NCBI GenBank assembly: GCA_041675885.1
Contig: JBAYSY010000008.1
Location: forward strand, 11,995-75,994
Length of the DNA stretch: 64,000 bases
Reading direction: 5' to 3'
From: JBAYSY01 sp041675885
GTDB lineage: Bacteria; Pseudomonadota; Alphaproteobacteria; Rhodobacterales; Rhodobacteraceae
Numbering within the stretch: the first letter of the stretch is position 1; each line of letters begins with the position of its first letter. A model generated the notes under the pieces. The model saw nothing but the letters and a program-made list of their open reading frames with translations. It was not told where the DNA came from and made no database searches. This document shows, in pieces, positions 19,930-27,573 of this stretch. The translations under genes were made by a program, and so were the position numbers.

Positions 19930-19949
19930 ATGTTTCGCGCGCGAAACAT
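19930..19949. repeat. 20-base perfect palindrome resembling a long parS
   Basis: ATGTTTCGCGCGCGAAACAT is self-complementary over all 20 bases. The outer TGTTTC...GAAACA matches the arms of the ParB site parS, but the centre is 6 bases (GCGCGC) rather than the 4 bases of the consensus. Confidence 0.6.
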
Positions 19950-20058
19950 CCCCTGCCCAACCCGCTGAAATCATGTCGGTTTTGCCGGAAACTTCCGGAA
20001 ATCCGCAGATCCTGCCCCACGCAAGGGCGGGCAATATTGCCCGTCACCCGGCCCCGCC

Positions 20059-21786
20059 TCAATCCCCCGACGCCAGCCCCTCGCGCCGCATGTCGGCCGC
20101 GCCCACCATCCCCTCCGGGCCGATCAGGATCACATGCAGCCCCGAGTTCAGGTCGGCCCGCTCGACCTCATGGCCAAGCGCGGCCAGCCCCAGGGCCAGC
20201 GCATCGCCCGCCGCGCCCTGTTCCACCCGGACCGGGCCGCCCAGGGTTGCCACATGCGGCAGGTCGATGGCCTCCTGCGGGTCCATTCCCCAGTCGAGGG
20301 TCGCGATCAGCGAAAGCGCCACATAGGGGATGATGTTCGCCCCGCCCGGGCTGCCGGTCAGCAGCACCGGCCGGCCGTCCCGCAGAACCGCCGTCGGCGC
20401 CATCGAGGACCGCGGCCGCTTGCCGCCCTCGACCCGGTTCGCGACCGGCCGCCCCTCGACCTCGGGGCGGAAGGCGAAATCGGTCAACTCGTTGTTCAGC
20501 AGAAAGCCGCCCGTCATCACCCGGTTGCCGAAGCCGCTTTCGATGGTGCTGGTGACCGAGGCCATGCTGCCGTCGCGATCCACGATCACGAAATGGGTGG
20601 TGCCCGCGCGGGGGCGCCCGTGATCGGGGGCAAGCGGCCGGGTCTCGTCCCAGGGCGGCGTGCCGGGCGGCGCGGTCTCCATCACCGTCCCGGGGTCGAT
20701 CAGCGCGGCGCGTTCCGCCAGATAGTCGCGGTCCAGAAGCCCCCGGGGCATCTCGACGAAATCGCTGTCGGCCATGTAGAGGTTGCGGTCGGCGAAGGCC
20801 AGCCGCCCCGCCTCGGCGACCAGATGCCGCGCCATGACGCCTTCGCCCATCGCCGGCAGGTCGAACGTCTCCAGCATCCCCAGCATCTGCCCGACGGTCA
20901 GTCCGCCCGAACTCGGCGGCCCCATGCCGCAGACCTCATCCCCGCGATAGTCGATGCACACCGGCGGGCGCTCGATCACCCGATAGGCGGCGAAATCCTC
21001 CAGCGTGAGCAGGCCGGGGTTCTCATCCGTCCGCAGCGCCGCGATGATATCGCGGGCGATCCGGCCGGTGTAGAACGGGGCCGCGCGCTGTTCGGCCATC
21101 AGCCGCAGGCTGCGGGCATAGGCCGGGTTCGTCAGCGGATCACCCTCGGCCAGTGGTGCGCCGCCGGGCAGGAAATACGCGCGCGTGGCGGGAAAACGGT
21201 CAAGCCCCTCGGCGGCGGCGATGGCCCCGGCCAGCCGTTGCGAGACCGGAAAGCCGCTCTCGGCCAGACCGATTGCCGGGCGGAACAGGCTGGCCCATGG
21301 CAGGCGGCCGTGGTGGCGGTGCAGCACGTCGAGCAGCATCGGCGTGCCCGGCACCCCGGCCGAACGCCCGCCGATCACCGCCTGCCAGAACGGAAGCGGC
21401 CCGCCCCCGGCATCCAGCCAGTAGGCGCCGTCCGCCGCCGCCGGGGCGGTCTCGCGCGCGTCGAACGTGGTCAACTCCCCCAGCGCCGCATCCCAGTAAA
21501 GCGCGAAGGCCCCGCCGCCGAGGCCCGAACTTTGCGGTTCCACCAGCCCCAGCACAAGCTGCACGGCGATGGCCGCATCGGCGGCCGACCCGCCCGCCGC
21601 CAGCACCTCATGCCCGGCCTGCGTGGCCAGCGGATGGGCGCTGACCACCATGAATTCCTGCGCCGCGACCGAACGGCGCCCGGTCAGCGCGGTCGTGTCC
21701 TCGGGTTGCAGGGGCCGGGCGGTATCGGCCACGGCGGGCCCCGCGAACAGCAGGATGCAAAGGCAAAGGCGGGCAAGGGTGTGCAT
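20059..21786 (-). CDS. Gamma-glutamyltransferase, exported
   Basis: A 575-residue member of the Ntn-hydrolase family that hydrolyses or transfers the gamma-glutamyl group of glutathione and related compounds. A signal peptide (MHTLARLCLCILLFAGPAVA) directs it to the periplasm. The autoprocessing site is in RAGTTHFVIVD, where the second Thr becomes the catalytic N-terminus of the small subunit. GGKRPRSSMAPT and 'GSPGG' are the substrate and oxyanion regions. The start was chosen for the signal peptide; longer frames run into scrambled upstream DNA. A second, leaderless-protein paralogue lies upstream on the same strand. Confidence 0.93.
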   Translation of the reverse strand: MHTLARLCLCILLFAGPAVADTARPLQPEDTTALTGRRSVAAQEFMVVSAHPLATQAGHEVLAAGGSAADAAIAVQLVLGLVEPQSSGLGGGAFALYWDAALGELTTFDARETAPAAADGAYWLDAGGGPLPFWQAVIGGRSAGVPGTPMLLDVLHRHHGRLPWASLFRPAIGLAESGFPVSQRLAGAIAAAEGLDRFPATRAYFLPGGAPLAEGDPLTNPAYARSLRLMAEQRAAPFYTGRIARDIIAALRTDENPGLLTLEDFAAYRVIERPPVCIDYRGDEVCGMGPPSSGGLTVGQMLGMLETFDLPAMGEGVMARHLVAEAGRLAFADRNLYMADSDFVEMPRGLLDRDYLAERAALIDPGTVMETAPPGTPPWDETRPLAPDHGRPRAGTTHFVIVDRDGSMASVTSTIESGFGNRVMTGGFLLNNELTDFAFRPEVEGRPVANRVEGGKRPRSSMAPTAVLRDGRPVLLTGSPGGANIIPYVALSLIATLDWGMDPQEAIDLPHVATLGGPVRVEQGAAGDALALGLAALGHEVERADLNSGLHVILIGPEGMVGAADMRREGLASGD

Positions 21787-22215
21787 GGTCTTCTCCGGGC
21801 CGGGGCCGGGCCATTCTGGCCCCTCGCGCCCGCCCGCGCAAATCCCCCGCCGCGCGTCCGGCGGAGCCTTGCCGCCCCGCAGATCGGCATGGCCGAGGTC
21901 GCCCGCCAGTTGCGACGGCACTTCGAGGATTTCCCGCGCCGCCGCCCGCGCGAAATGCCGCGAGAGCGGGCTGGTGTTGCAGGTGCTGGAGCCGCATCTG
22001 AACGGGCAGGGCGGCGATGCGGGCGGTCTGTTCGGGGCCGGTTCAGGCTGCCCGCGCCGAACTCGATCCGCACGGGATTCCAATGGGTCCAGATCATGCC
22101 GAAACTCCCTTTTGCGCGCGGCCAGGGATCGGGCCGTTCATTTGCAAACGGGAATCAGGGGCCATGCACGATTCATCGTGCCGCATGGACATGTGCGAGG
22201 CCGAGGGGATGCCCG
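21787..22215. pseudogene. Scrambled gene fragments between two gamma-glutamyltransferase genes
   Basis: No intact gene is present. On the plus strand, bases ~21970-22018 encode AGLVLQVLEPHLNGQGGD, which matches AGLVLQVLEPHLNGPGGD of the neighbouring minus-strand gene at 22216-24003; it is therefore a short inverted duplicate. On the minus strand, bases ~22035-22097 encode IWTHWNPVRIEFGAGSL, which resembles the N-terminus of iron-containing alcohol dehydrogenases and then breaks off. The section in between was not recognised. This looks like recombination debris. Confidence 0.6.
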
Positions 22216-24003
22216 TCAGCGCCCCACCGCGTAAGCCTGCATCAGCCGCGGCGTCGCGGCGGCGCGCAAGAGCCCGTCGGGGTCGCGCCGCGCTGCGGTC
22301 AGGCGGCCGACGGTCCAGGGTTCCGCCTCGGTGATGCGGTGGCCGCGGGCGCGCAGATCGTCGAGCACCGCCGTGCCGATGTTGCGCTCGACCATCAGCC
22401 CGCCGGGCTCGCGCGCCCTCGGATAGAACGAGGACGGGAAATGGGTGGAATGGAACAGCGGCTGGTCCAGCACCTCCTGCATGTTCCGCCCGGAATGGAC
22501 GTAGCGCAGGAAGAACACCAGTTGCCACTGGTCCTGCTGGTCGCCGCCCGGCGTGCCGAAGGCAAGCTGCGGCACCCCGTCCCGCAGCGCCAGCGAGGGG
22601 GTGAGCGTGGTGCGCGGCCGCTTGCCGGGGGCGAGGCTGGTCGGCAGCCCTTCCTCCAGCCAGAACATCTGCGCGCGGGTGTTCAGGCAGAACCCCAGCC
22701 CCGGCACGGCGGGCGAGGATTGCAGCCACCCCCCCGAGGGCGTGACCGAGACCATGTTGCCCTCGGCGTCGATCACGTCGATATGGACGGTATCGCCCTT
22801 CTTCTCGGTCAGATGCGCCATGGTGGGCTCATAGACCGCCCGGTCGGTCGGGCTGAGCGCGTCGAGCAGCGCCAGCGTGCGGGCGCGCTGATCCTCGTAT
22901 CCCGGGATCGTGCCGGGGTTCAGATCGAGGCTGGCCTGCGCGCCGATCAGCGCCCGGCGGGTGGCCGCGTAATCCTCGGACAGCAGCGCATCCAGCGGCA
23001 CCTTGGCGAAATCCGGGTCGCCGTAATAGACCTCGCGGTCGGCGAAGGCGAGTTTCTGGGCCTCGGTCACCGCATGGACGAAATCGGCCCCGAGCGGGTC
23101 CATCGCGCCGATATCCATCCCGCGCAGGATCGCCAGCGCCTGGAGCAGCACCGGCCCCTGTGTCCACGGCCCGGCCTTGGCCACCGTCCAGCCGTGATAG
23201 TCGCAGGTGACCGGCGCCTCGACATGGGCGCGGTAGCCCGCCATGTCGTCGGCCGTCAGCACGCCCCGGTGCCGGGCGCCCGAGGCGTCCATCGCCTCGA
23301 ACCCGCGCAGGAAGGCGTCGATCTTCTCGGCCACGAAGCCACGGTAGAAGGCATCGCGCGCCGCCTCGATCTGGTCGTCGCGGTCGCGCTTGGCCTCGGC
23401 CTCCGACAACAGGCGCGCCCATGTGGCCGCCAGTGCCGGGTTGGCGAAATTTGCGTGGGGCGCGGGGGCATTGCCGCCGGGCAGCCAGACCTCGGCCGAG
23501 CTTGGCCAGTGTTCGCGCAGGAAGTCGGCGATGTCGCGGATCGTGTCCGCCACCCGGGGCAGCATCGGGTGGCCCTGCCCGGCGTAGAAGATCGCCGGTT
23601 CCAGCACCGTGCGCAGCGGCAACCGGCCGTAGTCGCGCAGCATCAGCATCCAGCCGTCGAACGAGCCGGGGATCACCGTCGCCAAAAGCCCGTCGCCGGG
23701 GATCGCCCGCAGCCCCTCGGCCTTGTAATGGCCGATGGTCGCCCCGGCGGGCGCCGGGCCCTGGGCGCAGATCACCTCTACCCGGTCCCTCGCCTTCGAG
23801 TAGATCACCGCGGGCATGTCGCCGCCCGGCCCGTTCAGATGCGGCTCCAGCACCTGCAACACCAGCCCTGCCGCCACCGCCGCGTCGAAGGCGTTGCCGC
23901 CCTTCTCCAGCATCGCCATTCCCACCGCCGAGGCGATCCAGTGCGTCGAGGCGACGACCCCGAACCGGCCGAGAATCTCCGGTCTCGTGGTGAATGACGA
24001 CAT
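22216..24003 (-). CDS. Gamma-glutamyltransferase family protein, cytoplasmic
   Basis: A 595-residue Ntn-hydrolase of the gamma-glutamyltransferase family. The N-terminus ('RFGVVASTHWIASAVGMAML') has no signal peptide, unlike the neighbouring copy. The likely processing Thr lies in KGDTVHIDVIDAEGN, and PGKRPRTTLTPS and FGTPGGDQQDQW follow as in the family. The start follows GGAGGGG. Proteins of this branch also include cephalosporin-acylase-like and other amide hydrolases, so the substrate need not be glutathione. A 48-base inverted fragment of this gene sits downstream, before the other copy. Confidence 0.9.
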   Translation of the reverse strand: MSSFTTRPEILGRFGVVASTHWIASAVGMAMLEKGGNAFDAAVAAGLVLQVLEPHLNGPGGDMPAVIYSKARDRVEVICAQGPAPAGATIGHYKAEGLRAIPGDGLLATVIPGSFDGWMLMLRDYGRLPLRTVLEPAIFYAGQGHPMLPRVADTIRDIADFLREHWPSSAEVWLPGGNAPAPHANFANPALAATWARLLSEAEAKRDRDDQIEAARDAFYRGFVAEKIDAFLRGFEAMDASGARHRGVLTADDMAGYRAHVEAPVTCDYHGWTVAKAGPWTQGPVLLQALAILRGMDIGAMDPLGADFVHAVTEAQKLAFADREVYYGDPDFAKVPLDALLSEDYAATRRALIGAQASLDLNPGTIPGYEDQRARTLALLDALSPTDRAVYEPTMAHLTEKKGDTVHIDVIDAEGNMVSVTPSGGWLQSSPAVPGLGFCLNTRAQMFWLEEGLPTSLAPGKRPRTTLTPSLALRDGVPQLAFGTPGGDQQDQWQLVFFLRYVHSGRNMQEVLDQPLFHSTHFPSSFYPRAREPGGLMVERNIGTAVLDDLRARGHRITEAEPWTVGRLTAARRDPDGLLRAAATPRLMQAYAVGR

Positions 24004-24180
24004 GATACCCCTCCGGTTCCGCTGTATCCGGGCAGGCCAGACCGCCCGCAGGGTCGCCCCCGGCGTCCGCCGCTCCCGGCCTCGGTGGGTTCCACAGTCG
24101 CAGGGCCGGTGCAAGGAAAACCTGCGGCCGGGACGGGATACGCCCGGTTGCCTGCCGGGAAAAGCCGGGTTAAGCTGCCC

Positions 24181-24230
24181 GCAGATGTGAATTGAGTATG
24201 TTGATTTCATAAGGAAATTTTCACATGTCT
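24181..24230. other. AT-rich block upstream of the T6SS cargo cassette
   Basis: This short block is markedly richer in A and T than its surroundings and contains ATGTGAA (24185-24191) and its inverted partner TTCACAT (24220-24226). It lies about 50 bases before the PAAR start codon and may hold the promoter and an operator, but no convincing -35/-10 pair was assigned. Confidence 0.35.
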
Positions 24231-24278
24231 TCCTGTTTCTGCCGACATATGGCCGGATAAAAGGGGGCCGGATTCGCC

Positions 24279-24653
24279 ATGCCCCCAGCCTCGCGGATCG
24301 GTGATCTTCATACCTGCCCGGCGGTTGGTCCGGGCCCGACGCCCCATGTGGGCGGGCCGGTCGTCGGCCCCTGCGTGCCCAGCGTGCTTGTCGGCGGCAG
24401 ACCGCAGGCGGTGGTGGGCGACATGTGTACCTGCGTGGGACCGCCCGACACCATCGTGCGCGGCTCGGCCACGGTGCTGGTCGGCGGCCGCCCGGCGGCG
24501 CGGATCGGCGATCCCACCGCCCATGGCGGGGTGCTGGTGGTGGGGATGCCCACGGTGCTGATCGGTGAAAAGGGCGAAGCGGGTGGCCCGGTGGCCGAGG
24601 CGCCCTGCCTGAAGACGGCCGCGCAGGCAGGCGCGCCGTTCCTCCGGGCATGA
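24279..24653 (+). CDS. PAAR-domain protein (T6SS spike tip)
   Basis: A 124-residue protein made almost entirely of PAAR repeats: 'ASRIGDLHTCP', then 'GGPVVGPCVPSVLVGGRPQA' and 'VLVGGRPAARIGDPTAHGG', each a beta-hairpin of the cone that caps VgrG in type VI secretion. Conserved His and Cys residues fit the metal site at the tip. It overlaps the adaptor gene by 4 bases. No core T6SS structural gene is in the window, so the apparatus must be encoded elsewhere if the cassette is functional. Confidence 0.9.
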   Translation: MPPASRIGDLHTCPAVGPGPTPHVGGPVVGPCVPSVLVGGRPQAVVGDMCTCVGPPDTIVRGSATVLVGGRPAARIGDPTAHGGVLVVGMPTVLIGEKGEAGGPVAEAPCLKTAAQAGAPFLRA

Positions 24654-25552
24654 CGGTCGGGCCCGGCATCGCGGAACGGATGCTGGTGGCGCTGGCCGCG
24701 CTGCCGGGGCAGCGTTTTGCCGTGCTCGACGGGGCGCGGCTCGACGATCTGCCGGGGCTGCTCGCCGCGCGGGGGCTTGGCGGGCGCGGTCTGTTCCGCG
24801 AAGGCGGGGCGCCCGCGGCCCTTGCGGCGGGGCCGCGTCTGGTGCTGCTCGGGACCGAGGCGGCGGCGCGGGCGGTTCTGGACCTGGCGCTGGGCCGGTC
24901 GGCCGTGGTGTTCTGGTCCTGGGATGGCGACGGGATTTCGCTGTTCAACCATCTGCGCCGGATCAACATGGTCGAGATCCCCCGCGACGCCGGGGCCGGA
25001 GCAGGGCCCGGCGGTTACGAGGCGGTGCTGCTGCGCCACGCGGATCCGGCGGTGATGGCCGATCTGCTGCCGTTGCTCGACGGGGCGCAGGTGGCCCTGC
25101 TGTTCCGGCAGGCCCATGCGCTGCTGCTCGAACCGGCTGCCGGGCAGGACCGGCCCCGGACCTATCACCGGCCCGCGAACCTGCCGCCCCCCGCGACCGG
25201 CCGGTTGCGGATCACCCCGGCGCAATACGACATGCTGGGGGTGCAGCGCATGGCCGGGTCGCGGCGCAACGTGGCCGAATACCTGATCCGGCACGCGCAT
25301 CCCGCCCGCCCGCCGTCATGGGCCGAGGCCGAGCGGATCGCGCAGGAGTCCGAGGCTTCGGGCCGCGAACTCGGCCTGCACGGCGAGGCGGCGCGGGCGC
25401 GCTGGGCCTTTCTTATGATGGCGACCGAGGGGCGGGTGGCCGCCGACCCGGACGTGCGGCATCTGCTGACCCGGCCCGGCGGGCGGCCGGAGCGCGACGT
25501 GTCGCAACTGATGGATTTCGTCGTGGACGGATTGCGCCGGGGGATGCGGTAG
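24650..25552 (+). CDS. DUF4123-type T6SS effector adaptor
   Basis: A 300-residue protein with the features of DUF4123 (Tap/TEC) adaptors: an N-terminal half with 'QRFAVLDGARLDDLPGLLAA' and a central 'VVFWSWDGDGISLFNHLRRI' corresponding to the conserved SxxxLxxHLR region. Such proteins load a specific effector onto a VgrG-PAAR spike and are not themselves secreted. Its position between the PAAR gene and the toxin gene fits that job. The C-terminal 100 residues are Arg/Ala-rich and were not recognised; they may bind the cargo. Confidence 0.82.
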   Translation: MTVGPGIAERMLVALAALPGQRFAVLDGARLDDLPGLLAARGLGGRGLFREGGAPAALAAGPRLVLLGTEAAARAVLDLALGRSAVVFWSWDGDGISLFNHLRRINMVEIPRDAGAGAGPGGYEAVLLRHADPAVMADLLPLLDGAQVALLFRQAHALLLEPAAGQDRPRTYHRPANLPPPATGRLRITPAQYDMLGVQRMAGSRRNVAEYLIRHAHPARPPSWAEAERIAQESEASGRELGLHGEAARARWAFLMMATEGRVAADPDVRHLLTRPGGRPERDVSQLMDFVVDGLRRGMR

Positions 25553-26149
25553 ATGACGGCCGGGGTCATGCACGGTGCCCGGGCGGGTGCGGCGATCGGG
25601 GCCTGGGGCGGCCCCTGGGGCGCTGCGGCCGGTGCCGTGGTGGGCGGGCTGGCGGGCTGGTGGCTGGGCGACCAGATCGCCGGGATGATCTCGGACGCCA
25701 ATACCGACGCGGAGACCCTGGCCCCGCCCATGGCGGATGTGAACTGCGCCACCTGCGACCGGAATCCCTGCGCGCACCTGGCCAACGGCGCCCCGAACGG
25801 CACCCCCTATCGCGGCGGGGCCCATGGCGCGATGCGGGGCCCGGTGGGCGACGGGCTGGAAAGCCACCACACGCCGGCTGCTGCCGCCTCCTACCTGCAC
25901 CGCGAGGTCGGTCCGGCGATCCAGATGGACCCGGCCGATCACTATCGCACCGCTTCCCATGCCCGTATGCCGGGCAGCCGCCAATATATCGCGGCCCAGC
26001 GCACGGCGGTGCAGGGTGGCAACTTTCTGGCCGCCTCGGTCATGGATATTGCCGACATCCGGGCGAAATTCGGCGACAAGTATGATGCGGCCATCCTGCA
26101 AATGGAGCTTTACACCGCCTGCCTGAAGGCCAATGGCATCATCCGGTGA
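25553..26149 (+). CDS. Putative T6SS nuclease effector with SHH motif
   Basis: A 198-residue protein starting directly after the adaptor stop. Residues ~8-46 form a glycine-zipper hydrophobic segment (GAAIGAWGGPWGAAAGAVVG). A short Cys-rich linker (C65, C68, C73) follows. The C-terminal part contains GLESHHTP (SHH at 104-106), PAIQMDPADHYRTASH and a helical tail, matching HNH/Endo VII-type toxins with an SHH signature. This predicts a DNA-degrading toxin delivered by the PAAR and DUF4123 partners. No activity is proven; the hydrophobic part may help the toxin cross the target membrane. Confidence 0.78.
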   Translation: MTAGVMHGARAGAAIGAWGGPWGAAAGAVVGGLAGWWLGDQIAGMISDANTDAETLAPPMADVNCATCDRNPCAHLANGAPNGTPYRGGAHGAMRGPVGDGLESHHTPAAAASYLHREVGPAIQMDPADHYRTASHARMPGSRQYIAAQRTAVQGGNFLAASVMDIADIRAKFGDKYDAAILQMELYTACLKANGIIR

Positions 26150-26169
26150 CTGCACAAACGGAGGCGAGC

Positions 26170-26652
26170 ATGGAATGGGATATCCGGCCCTATGACGGCC
26201 TTGGCCCGCTGCGGCTGGGCATGAGCCCGGCCGAGGTTGCGGCGCTGCCGGAGATGGGGGCGCCCGAGGCGGTGGACACCGCCTTCGACGGGTCGGTGGT
26301 CGAGTTCCGCGGCCTGTTCCGTCCCGCCTGCAATTTCGCCGGGGGGCGGCTCGTGGTGATCGACACCGGCTGGCGGGTTCAGGGGGTGCGCTTCGGCGGG
26401 GCCGAACTTTACCGCCTCGACCCGGCCGAAGCCATGCGGCTGCTGGAACGGGCGGCGGGTGGCGCCAGCCTCGACATGGGGACGGTGTTCTTCATGGCGA
26501 TCGGGGTGAACGCCTCGGGCTTCTGGCTGGAGCAGGAGCGCCGCTTCCGGGACCCGGTGCGGGACGGGCAGGACGACCGCGGCATCGCCGTCTTCGCCCG
26601 CGGCGTCTTCGACGAATTCCTGCCCGAGCACCAGCCGGTCAGTTTCCTGTAG
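26170..26652 (+). CDS. Putative immunity protein of the SHH toxin
   Basis: A 160-residue acidic, soluble protein immediately after the toxin, where immunity genes of polymorphic toxin systems lie. The N-terminus 'MEWDIRPYDGLGPLRLGMSP' resembles a group of small immunity-like proteins beginning W[DE]..P..G.GP..LGM. The ATG was preferred because CGGAGGCGAGC precedes it; a GTG at 26146, overlapping the toxin stop, would add eight residues. Function is inferred from position; the protein has no recognised catalytic motif. Confidence 0.72.
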   Translation: MEWDIRPYDGLGPLRLGMSPAEVAALPEMGAPEAVDTAFDGSVVEFRGLFRPACNFAGGRLVVIDTGWRVQGVRFGGAELYRLDPAEAMRLLERAAGGASLDMGTVFFMAIGVNASGFWLEQERRFRDPVRDGQDDRGIAVFARGVFDEFLPEHQPVSFL

Positions 26653-26999
26653 CGGCGGGGGGAATACGTCCTCCGTCTCCGTGATGCCGTCCGGCCGATG
26701 AGCCCGCCTCACCCCTCCCGGCGGCGCTTCTGCCCGTCGCGGGCGTGGCGCAGGGCGGCTTCAGGTCGTAGTGTCTCGGCCTGGTGCCGCCGTCCACCGG
26801 CTGTGCGCCGCCGTGCCCGACGACGCCATCGTCTGGTGGGTCTGGCCGGGCGGCGGCGCGCAGGCGGCCGAAGCCGCGCTCTTGCACCATCGCCGTGGGC
26901 CAGCGGCTCGGTGTCGCGCGATCAGGGGATCACCAGGGCCGGGCCGCCGATGTTGCGGGCGCAGATGACCAGATGATCTGGCGCTGGCTGTTCTGACAA

Positions 27000-27158
27000 C
27001 CCGACAGCGAACTCGCGCACTGGTATCGCAAACGCACCGAAGGCGCGACGGGACGGATGCGCCGGATCATGGTGGTGGCACTGGCCCGCAAGCTTCTGGT
27101 TGCCTTGTGGCGCTATGCGACATCCGGCCTGGTCCCGCGAGGTGCCATCGTGACCTGA
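27000..27158 (+). pseudogene. IS110-family transposase, C-terminal remnant
   Basis: A 52-codon frame without a start encodes PDSELAHWYRKRTEGATGRM and then 'RRIMVVALARKLLVALWRYA', closing with VPRGAIV and a stop. This is the conserved C-terminal end of IS110-type (DEDD) recombinases. The rest of the gene is missing or unrecognisable, so it is a dead fragment marking a past insertion next to the T6SS cassette. Confidence 0.7.
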
Positions 27159-27488
27159 GCGTATTCGATACGGGGTTCGAATTCCCGGGCGGATGTGTGA
27201 CCGACCTCTTCCCAGGCTGGAATATGCCGTTCGCAGAGAAGGGTCCATCCCTCGAAGGGCAACACCCGCAGCAAACGGGATTGGGGTTACGGCATCGAGC
27301 AACGGCCGACATGCCGAACCGGATCGCGTCGTGCCGGTGATCGGTTCTTGCGTATGACGCCCCCGGTCCCGGTTAATCCGGACAGGAAGCCTTGCCTGGT
27401 CATCATCTCGGGCTCTCGGGGCACCCGAGTGGCTGTGTCGTGCCCTCTTGACAGGAGGAGGCCCCATAAAAGGAAAGAGGAACGTTTT

Positions 27489-27515
27489 CCCGGGTTCACG
27501 GGTGGCGCACCCGGG
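27489..27515. terminator. Possible terminator hairpin of ilvE
   Basis: CCCGGGT (27489-27495) and ACCCGGG (27509-27515) can form a 7-base-pair GC stem with a 13-base loop about 60 bases past the ilvE stop. No clear T-run follows, so intrinsic termination is uncertain. Confidence 0.3.
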
Positions 27516-27573
27516 ATGCCGGGACTTTTTCAGCGGCCGTTGAGTGCCTCACATTTCGGCCCCCCAGCCCGGA

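Larger units (their letters stand above)
19736..20058. other. Gene-free stretch with paired palindromes
   Basis: This spacer lies between the convergent pump gene and a gamma-glutamyltransferase gene. It holds a long inverted repeat (19746-19819), a 20-base perfect palindrome (19930-19949) and a CGGGCAATATTGCCCG palindrome (20028-20043). No coding frame with a plausible start was found. Confidence 0.7.
26653..27573. other. Gene-poor 0.9-kb stretch with transposase remnant
   Basis: No intact gene was found. Only the IS110-family fragment (27000-27158) is recognisable. A CCCGGGT..ACCCGGG hairpin at 27489-27515 lies before the convergent end of ilvE and may end its transcription. The first ~340 bases contain GC-rich open frames on both strands without recognisable products and are probably decayed sequence. 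Confidence 0.65.

Noticed and set aside
20134..23997. A 1287-codon plus-strand open frame opposite the two gamma-glutamyltransferases
   Set aside because: Antisense shadow; no domain, and it crosses two clear genes and a scrambled spacer.
26698..26976. Overlapping open frames of 65-92 codons between the immunity gene and the IS110 remnant
   Set aside because: Arg/Ala/Gly-rich translations in several frames at once with no motif; likely decayed DNA.
27172..27195. GGGTTCGAATTCCCG resembles a tRNA T-arm
   Set aside because: No acceptor, D- or anticodon arm could be found upstream at proper spacing, and no CCA-type end follows. Chance or a short attachment-site remnant remains possible.
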